Below, piece by piece: positions 57,040 through 64,000 of a stretch of DNA of 64,000 bases. This DNA comes from Neonectria sp. B-13 (taxonomy: Eukaryota > Ascomycota > Sordariomycetes > Hypocreales > Nectriaceae): positions 280,827 to 344,826 of the forward strand of contig NOKP01000018.1 of assembly GCA_002682825.1 (NCBI GenBank). Reading direction: 5' to 3'. Position numbers and translations under genes: made by a program. Below the pieces are notes generated by a model, which saw nothing but the letters and a program-made list of their open reading frames with translations, had not been told where the DNA came from and made no database searches. Each line of letters opens with the position of its first letter. Position 1 is the first letter of the stretch.

Positions 57040-58118
57040 AGTGAATGGTGGGTGGGTCACAGACTCACAGAATATATCTACAAAACGAAGGAATATATAT
57101 GAATGGAAAGAATGAAGGAATTGGGAAAATAATGCGCTCGAGGGGGATTGAGCAGCGAGCCTCTCTCCCTCGAAGGCGACACCGTTCTATTATAGCCACG
57201 AACATCTTCCACGACCGCATCCCCACAGATTTGCCACGGCAGTGCCCTCTCGAGAAAGGGCGATCCCGTCGAAGCCGAAGCCGCACCGGCGACCGATTGG
57301 TGAGATGGAGTTTCTCCGTAAAGGAGAGATAGTGTTTTGAAGGTCCTGAAACGGCACTTGGGAGACTAAAGAAGCTTAAAGCAAATACTCTAGAAGGCTT
57401 CCATGGCTCGGGGACGTGACGCTGCCCGAGGCTTCCGACTTTGGGGAGGGAGCGAACAAGGGTATGCTTGCTGGCGAGTGCCGGGAAACCTCCACCAGGG
57501 ACCGTACCGAGTATTCGGGAACTCGGAACTGCCGATGGGGTCTGGGAGGTTTCGGGTGTTAAAGTAGGAAATACTCGCATCTTTTAGGTGTGTTGTCCTC
57601 TTGGAATATCGGTGTGATACGAATCCTCCTATGTTCGTTGCTTCTTCAAACTTGGGTACGTTGTTTTGACAGTCGGTCGTTGGAGAGCCGCAGAGCCTCG
57701 AGGTTCGACACGACGACCGATTAGAGTTTATAGTCCTTCACTTGGCAAACGCGGGAATTGCATTTCGAGTTTCAGAAACTAATTAAGGGATTGCTACCTA
57801 GCCGCGCCCTGGCAGGGGCTCAGTGAAACATGGATTGTTCTCTCTCTCCGCTACTTTATCTGATTTGGCCAATGCCGGTGTCGGTTCTGGGCTATTGTAA
57901 AGTTTAATAACCGACTCTCGTATATATATGTACTACTCTGTTTTAAGTGCAATCTGATATACGCAATGAAGCGACCGTCTCCTCTACACCTGCCCCAGCA
58001 GGAATATCTGCGCAGCCCTGTTACGGACAGACAATGGTCGCACTGGCTCGTTTATCCAAGGTATGCTATTATCCTCTATCATCCTCGCCAGCCAGTACAC
58101 ATCACCCACCGCGTTCTA
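57040..58118. other. intergenic, 1.1 kb, GH131 promoter
   Basis: Between the GH131 start and the GH43 stop. A CTAGCC (GGCTAG on the minus strand) at 57798-57803 fits the XlnR/Xyr1 pattern GGCTAR, about 760 bp upstream of GH131; by chance alone such a hexamer is not rare. No gene seen. Confidence 0.4.
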
Positions 58119-59855
58119 CTAAGTGTAAGTGAACTCATCTGCGGATATCTGCTGCGCTACCCCGTCGTAAACCCAGTTCGTAAAGTAGGCCTTCCCGCCT
58201 CGAGGGCAGTCTAGACCAGACCCTTCGCCGTTGCACGTGGCAAACACCCCGACGAGACCCCCAACAAAGCTGCCTTGTCCGCCGCTGACAACTTCTGCCG
58301 AAACGGTTCCAATTCTCTTCCTAGCCTTAGGGTCGTCGACAGGCACAGCTGAGAACTCGTAGTGCGTGGCGTTGGCTGCCTCGACTTGGAGCTGAATTGG
58401 CCGATTCTTCCACTTCTTCGGGACCGGCACAACTGTCGTCTTGGGAACTGATGATGGACCCTCTGCTCGCAACCGGAACGCGAGTTGAGACTGCTCCTTC
58501 TCCTGGGACCCTTGCGGAAGCCGCACAATACCGAGGTCGATATGGTCCAGCTGCGTTCGGAAGATCGTCACGCCAGCCTCCTGGCCGTCCTCTTGAGGAT
58601 TGAACGCGAGGTCCACGTGAAACTTGAAGAGCGTGTGAGTCTGGCGGCGCCCGATAAAAGACAGACCTCGCTGGCCGCTGAGTTCAATCTCTGATTCGGA
58701 AAGAGGCTTGCCAGTCATGTTGTTCCGGCTGGGTGTAACCTCGAGACCTCGGTCCGTCACGGCGAATGCTCCATCTCGCGGGACGCGATGGTGGACTAGG
58801 TGGCTCGGAATGGAAGTCCCTTGCTTAAAGCTGTAGTTATCGTCGTCCGACACAAACGGTCCACGGCCCCTGATATTGCGATTCTCCAGTGGCAGCTTGC
58901 TACCCGGCATTCGGCCCCGGACCGGTTGCAGAACAGGCCACTCGCCTTTGTTCCAAGTGGCGTTGAAGAGAACTGCCTCCCGACCCATCGGCGAGATGTC
59001 AAACGATGGTCCTGTGCGGGTTGCCAAGCAGAGTCCCCACCAGTTACCTTTGGTGTCTTGGAATAGATCGCCATGGCCAACGGTCTGGAACCATTCATCT
59101 GTACCACGGTTCGTCAGGATCGGGTTGTTTTCGTAGGCTGCGTAAGGTCCCGTCACGCTTCGAGCGCGTGCAATGGTGATGGAATGGTCAGAGCCGGTAC
59201 CTCCCTCGGCAATCATCAGGTAATACCACCCGTCCTTCTTATAGATATGCGGACCTTCAGGCCAGACCCCTCCCGTTCCGTTCCAAATGTTCAGCTCCTC
59301 GCTGAGCTCGCCGGTGTCGAGATCGATCTCCTGTAAAGTCACGCCATGCGTTGCCATGTACACTTTGCCGTCGTCATCCCAGAAGAGATCAGGATCGATG
59401 TGATTTGGTCGGAAGATGACAGGCTCGCTCCACTTCGCATCGTCAAAGAGATCTTCTGTTTTGAAGAGGACACCGATGATCCCTCCTGTTATCCCAAGGT
59501 ACTCGCAAATCACATAAAACTGTCCGTCATGTTGCCGAATAGTCGGCGCATACATGCCATCTTGCTGGCCTGTAGTGTTCCAGCTAATGCCAGGGAGCTG
59601 ATCTTCTCGATTCCACACATGGCTGATGAGCTTCCAGTTGATCAAGTCCTTTGAGGCGTAGACAGGGAGCCCCGGAAACGCAATAAACGTCGAAGTGACA
59701 CAGAAGAATGTCCCGCCCTGCTGAATGCATGACGGGTCCGAATGCCAACCAGGAAGGACCGGGTTGATGTAAGAATCTTGGTGTTGAGGTGGCCTAGCAT
59801 GTGCTAGTAGGCCGAAGTAGCCAAGACATAGAAACAAGCCACGACCCAGTAACAT
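58119..59855 (-). CDS. secreted glycoside hydrolase family 43 (arabinofuranosidase/xylosidase type)
   Basis: Extracellular enzyme that removes arabinose or xylose from hemicellulose. Single exon; the start at 59855 gives MLLGRGLFLCLGYFGLLAHA, a good signal peptide, and 578 aa. The frame is also open to an upstream Met at 59924. The five-bladed propeller spans residues ~25-320. Catalytic triad by motif: D40 in WHSDPS (base), D154 in NHIDPDLF (pKa modulator) and E200 in VWPEGPHIY (acid). The C-terminal ~200 residues are the beta-sandwich often appended to GH43 xylosidases (LSFIGRRQTHTLFKF, YFTNWVYDG). No binding module or GPI signal. Substrate (arabinan, arabinoxylan or xylo-oligomers) is not decided by sequence. 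Confidence 0.94.
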   Translation of the reverse strand: MLLGRGLFLCLGYFGLLAHARPPQHQDSYINPVLPGWHSDPSCIQQGGTFFCVTSTFIAFPGLPVYASKDLINWKLISHVWNREDQLPGISWNTTGQQDGMYAPTIRQHDGQFYVICEYLGITGGIIGVLFKTEDLFDDAKWSEPVIFRPNHIDPDLFWDDDGKVYMATHGVTLQEIDLDTGELSEELNIWNGTGGVWPEGPHIYKKDGWYYLMIAEGGTGSDHSITIARARSVTGPYAAYENNPILTNRGTDEWFQTVGHGDLFQDTKGNWWGLCLATRTGPSFDISPMGREAVLFNATWNKGEWPVLQPVRGRMPGSKLPLENRNIRGRGPFVSDDDNYSFKQGTSIPSHLVHHRVPRDGAFAVTDRGLEVTPSRNNMTGKPLSESEIELSGQRGLSFIGRRQTHTLFKFHVDLAFNPQEDGQEAGVTIFRTQLDHIDLGIVRLPQGSQEKEQSQLAFRLRAEGPSSVPKTTVVPVPKKWKNRPIQLQVEAANATHYEFSAVPVDDPKARKRIGTVSAEVVSGGQGSFVGGLVGVFATCNGEGSGLDCPRGGKAYFTNWVYDGVAQQISADEFTYT

Positions 59856-62552
59856 GGTTAATATGTCGAGACTAGATGAATATTTCGTATATACCGTTAG
59901 GCACAATTCCTTTCCAATCTCCACTATTCAGGATCATTGCTGACCTTTTATTGAATTGCCGTTCTTCCACCTCCGCCAGATCTAGCCGAGGCAATATAGT
60001 AGAATTCTGGGGTGTCTATTGAAGATCTCCAGCTTTCCCGTGTTCAAAGCTAGCTTGTTCCTCGTAACGTCCTAGTTCTCCTCTGGAAATGTGTCTCATC
60101 AAGTCTTATGGTGTCATTGATGAGAAATCTTGCCCTCAAGTCCGGATAAAGACGATAGCAACCAATACAGCATTATTCTCCGTCGTAATATGGACTGAAG
60201 ACCCGCTCCGGTTCCCTCATCTGATGCGGAGGTCAACAGCCATTCTTACCTTAGGCTAAACAGAGAAATCGATCATGCTGGTTCTCATGACACCTTCCTA
60301 GTTTGGTGAATCTGCAATACGAATGAACATAGCCCCATGGCAGATATTGTATGTGTACTGAGCTGCGTTGCATTGGCACTCATTCCGATTCAGCCTAATA
60401 CGCTATTAGGTATGCCCCGCCATTCCACCGAGAATAATGCTGTATTGGTTGCTTAGGAGGCCGACCTCGGAGTTGGCTCCTCAGTAAAACTTGATTTCAA
60501 TCAACGCGTTGAAGTCATTGAAGTAGCCAACTACCTATTGTGAACTTTGGGTGTGTCGGGGTATAGCAAAGATGACCAAGATAACCCCTACTGAGATGAA
60601 TAATACTATGGTCAAACCGACTATTTTTACGGCTTAGTAGTGTCAATCTGATCATCTTAAACCAAGTGTCAATAAGCCCTTCAACTCAACAAATAGGTCA
60701 CACTTTCGACACATGTGACTACCTTTCAGGAGTATTTCTCATCGAGGTTTGTTGAACCACTCTGGCTGCTGCCTCACGGAGCTGTACTTCAGAAACAAAC
60801 TGTGGTTGTACTCGTGCTGTAGCGGATGGTGCATAGCTAAGGTTTTGAAACGTACGAGTCGTAAGTGGGACAGCCGGGACCGGCACAGTGAACTGATACC
60901 TAAGAGCGGTGACCGTCAGGATTTCCATAAGGATCATGAACCCCTCATGGAAGTGGGGTCAGGATATCTTCAGCCCGCCTGTCTGTACTACACATAGTTA
61001 CCAGTCTTGGCGCCGCCGGCCGGCGAGGGGCCGGCGGCAACAGCTGCAGAGGAGCACCTCTCGGCCGCCCAAGCTCGTCTCTCCTTGGATTTCTTAGGTC
61101 ACTTTGAGAACCCGGCACCGTAGCTACGGTCCTACCAAAAGCCCTGAGATCTCAAGATGTGGTTAATTCCAATTGAGTTTACTCCGGGCTTGCCCATGTC
61201 ATGGAAGCCAAGCCTGCATCTGATACCCGTAATGGTCTAGATCTTTGTTCCTCCAGCTCAATCATTGGAAATGACCCCTGTCGATGGATCAAAATGGGCC
61301 GACGTATGGTACCATGCACGGTGGTCCACGCTCCGTCGGCCTATTTAGTGGTTGCCGATTTGTGGTGTAATAGGTCATGGTCACTAGGAAATGGACATCT
61401 GCCGGAGCTAAGAACACCTCCATGACTTTTGCAACGGCATGCTTTTGACGAGACAAGATGCTTAGGCCAAGCCCTTTTTACTTGATGACGGGTAACTATG
61501 TCGAATAGATCAGTCTATATTGAGCTTTTGATACCTTAATGATCTGGATACTATCGCCTTTGTCGTTTCCAAGCCCGAGCTTGCTTGGGCCATATTTGAC
61601 CTGAATGTTGTGTCTATAACCGCCCCCCCCCCNNNNNNNNNNNNNNNNNNNNNNNNNNNNNNNNNNNNNNNNNNNNNNNNNNNNNNNNNNNNNNNNNNNN
61701 NNNNNNNNNNNNNNNNNNNNNNNNNNNNNNNNACATTTGATGTTGGAGGACTCTGCGGAAATCGTACCTTGACGATAGGAAGTTTTGACGACACTTGTCA
61801 CTACTTCATGAGCTCTCTCAAGTTCCTTGACCAGCGAAAAGGTCAATTGACTCGGCATTCAGTGTGACCGTGGGTCACTAAGTGTCTTCGTAGAATAACC
61901 TCGATAGCTCAAGCCTCCCTTGAACCGGTCATCCCAAGGCACAGACTTGGTTGCACTTCTTCCTCCATTGTGTTTCTTAAGACTCTTGTGATGAATTCTT
62001 TATCTATGGCAACCATCATCTGAACTTTATTCCCAGCTTTGTGAATCCATGGTGGTAAAAAGGCCAAACGTAGTAATCCTGATTCTCACGCTGGCGGGGG
62101 TTGAAAACAAGCCTCTACCTCTAAGCTAGTTCACGGCCGACGGCCGTCAGTTCTGGTCCCCGATCTCAGCTGATCCCCGAGATTTCTTATCTCCTTGCAT
62201 CCAGGTTTAATCCTAGTATCAAAGATGTTCTGAGGTATTTACCACTCGTGACATATGACCAACAGCGGAAGTGGATAGCCTGCGTCAAGCCGGCAACATC
62301 CCCCGGGGGGCAGGGGTAGTATTTGATAGACATGGATTCGTAGGCATGCTTACATCGCTGTTTTCAGCATGACATTTACGAAACCACTGGCTCAGGCATG
62401 AGGAAAGTCTCTCCCGCAAGGCTGTTCTAATATATAGCTACCTTCTCTTCTCGAATCTTAGCGGGCAGTATAGTTTTGCCTTTGGCAGAAACACTGAGCT
62501 ATTTCAAATACATCCGCTTACCCACGCATTCAGACTTCTCGGAACTTCGGCT
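59856..62552. other. intergenic, 2.7 kb, GH43 and permease promoters with assembly gap
   Basis: The two genes diverge. GGCTAA at 60254-60259 and CTAGCC at 59982-59987 (GGCTAG on the minus strand) fit the XlnR/Xyr1 consensus about 130 and 400 bp upstream of GH43; this is pattern-level evidence only. The DNA is AT-richer than the rest and may hold decayed sequence. It contains the gap at 61633-61732. No gene or transposon ORF recognised. Confidence 0.45.
61633..61732. other. assembly gap (100 N) next to a C homopolymer
   Basis: Exactly 100 N bases, a conventional placeholder length, directly after ten C (61623-61632). True distance and content are unknown. Confidence 0.97.
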
Positions 62553-64000
62553 ATGGATGATCATGTCCTTCATGACCTGGAGAAGGTCGACGATATCAAA
62601 CGGCGCGCTGAAGAGGGCCAGGATGTGGTCAGCACTGCCGCCATTGCCGAGGATGGCAACGCAAGGATATACGCCGCTTTTGCCGAGTTGGCCCATACCA
62701 AGCGAGGGCTAAAGCAACGACATATTCAGATGATTGCTCTTGCGGGAACAATTGGCACAGGCTTGTTCTTGGCTACTGGAAAGGCTCTGGCGAGGGGCGG
62801 GCCATTGGGCATTTTACTCTCATACGGCATCGTCGGAATGCTCATATGCTGCGTGGTCTTTTCCGTGGCTGAAATGAGTGCTCTTGTTCCTCTTTCTGGT
62901 GGAGTTGTGCGACATGCAGAATGGTTTGCTGATCCTGCTCTTTCTTTCGCGCAAGGCTGGAACAGTGTCTATGCGAATGCCATCTTGCTTCCTGCGGAAA
63001 TGGTAGCTTGTGCAGTCATCATCGACTATTGGTCCCACATCAACCACGCCGTATGGATCAGTGTTTTGGGAGGTCTTCTAATCCTTAGCAACATGTTGTT
63101 GATCAAGGTGTATGGCGAGTTGGAATTTGTCTTCGCCATGTTGAAGATTGCGTTGATTGTCGGAGTAAACATAATGGTAAGTATATCCTCCAAACTTCCA
63201 AGCTCAAACTAATTCATCCCTTCTCCCGGCGATGCCCACTAACTGTCACTCGCAGAGTCTATGCATCACTACCGGCGCAGGTCCAAATGGTGACCCGATC
63301 GGATTCCAGTTCTGGCGTCACCCTGGTCCCTTTGTCCAATACCTCGGCATCGGAGGCTCATGGGGTCAGTTCCTGGGCTTTTGGCGTGTTATGAGTAGTG
63401 CAGCTTATGCGTTCTCGAATGTTGAAAATATCTCGGTCCCGGCGGCTGAGACAGAGAATCCTCGCTGCAACATTCCCAAGGCCGCTAAACGAGTGTTCTG
63501 GAGGATCCTGATCTTCTATGTCATCACCATCTTCTTCATCGGCCTCACTGTCTCGTCAGCTGATGAGGCATTGACTTCACATTCGGGAGATGCTGGAGCC
63601 TCGCCCTTCGCGATTGCTGCAACCAATGCCGGAATTAAAGTCGTGCCCTCGATCATCAATGCTGTCGTGATAACAAGTGCGTGGAGCGCTGGCAACTCTG
63701 GTAAGTCCCCAGCTAACCGAGTCCACTACGATCGAAATTAGCTAAGTCATAATGCAGCAATGCTCGTGGGAACTCGAACTCTGTATGGTCTCGCTCAGGA
63801 GGGTCATGCGCCCAAGTTCTTCACCCACACCAACCGCTTCGGAATTCCGTGGGCTTCAGTTGCTGCAATCGGATCTTTTATGGCCTTGGGCTTCATGACT
63901 CTCTCGTCTGCGGCGTCCGTTGTATTTGACTGGCTACAGGACCTCGTCTCGGCTGCTTCTTTCGTCCACTGGATCAATATCGAGATTGTGTACCTTCGAT
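62553..64000 (+). CDS. amino-acid permease (APC superfamily, YAT type), truncated at right edge
   Basis: Plasma-membrane amino-acid importer. Exons 62553-63176, 63256-63700 and 63758 onward; phases agree and the frame is open at the window end. The cytosolic N-terminus (~60 aa) is charged. Span 1 carries the APC signature (KQRHIQMIALAGTIGTGLFL, then ATGKALARGGPLG), where GTIGTGLF binds the substrate carboxylate. Further hallmarks are EMSALVPLSGGVVRHAEWF, a long loop ahead of AYAFSNVENISVPAAETENP, RVFWRILIFYV, and SAGNSAMLVGTRTLYGLAQEGHAPKFF at the third exon join. About eight to nine of 12 spans are visible. Specificity cannot be inferred. The second and third introns have GTAAGT donors. Confidence 0.94.

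Noticed and set aside
57690..57725. possible tRNA B box (GAGGTTCGACACG)
   Set aside because: Only a partial match to GGTTCGANTCC and no cloverleaf or A box at the right distance.
59940..62460. possible decayed transposon in the AT-richer stretch
   Set aside because: No reverse transcriptase, transposase, terminal repeats or clear repeat-induced point mutation signature visible by eye.

Overview
The window is nuclear DNA of a filamentous ascomycete (Pezizomycotina). The protein set points to Sordariomycetes, but I cannot name the species. Evidence: short introns (about 50-110 nt) with GTANGT-type donors and CTAAC/CTGAC branch points, GC-biased coding DNA, monocistronic genes on both strands, and fungus-specific proteins (Pfa4-type acyltransferase, Trk potassium transporter, class I myosin with an acidic tail, membrane-bound CAP10/GT90 glycosyltransferase, GH131 and GH43 secreted hydrolases). 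Gene models were spliced by hand; exon joins are given in the entries.

Layout, left to right: 3' end of an unknown gene (to 398); SET-domain methyltransferase (-); F-box protein (-); 3.6 kb without a gene; cytoplasmic asparaginyl-tRNA synthetase (-) divergent from a six-span membrane protein (+); WrbA/Pst2-type flavodoxin-like quinone reductase (-) with an unusual 3' end; single-span membrane protein (-); proline-rich protein of unknown function (-) divergent from DNA polymerase kappa (+); Trk potassium transporter (-); ER FKBP-type prolyl isomerase (-); small 94-aa protein (+); RPEL-repeat protein (-); class I myosin (+); Pfa4 palmitoyltransferase (-) divergent from a GT90 glycosyltransferase (+); 7.5 kb repeat-rich gene-free interval; protein with a half zinc cluster and a caspase-like region (+); GH131 (-) and GH43 (-) secreted hydrolases; assembly gap at 61633-61732; amino-acid permease (+) running off the right edge.

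Most genes are housekeeping or cell-biology genes with no operon logic. Loose themes are actin (RPEL protein next to myosin I) and plant-polysaccharide use (GH131 beside GH43). No transposon ORF, tRNA, rRNA or CRISPR was recognised.

The observations most worth a second look are: (1) the quinone reductase ORF, whose TGA is followed in the same frame by 57 codons ending in a CaaX-type prenylation motif, in the leaky UGA-CU context; (2) the 628-aa protein that joins half of a Zn2Cys6 cluster to a caspase-like region with a serine where the catalytic cysteine would be; (3) the small RPEL protein; and (4) three introns of 3n length without stops whose retention would give alternative full-length proteins.
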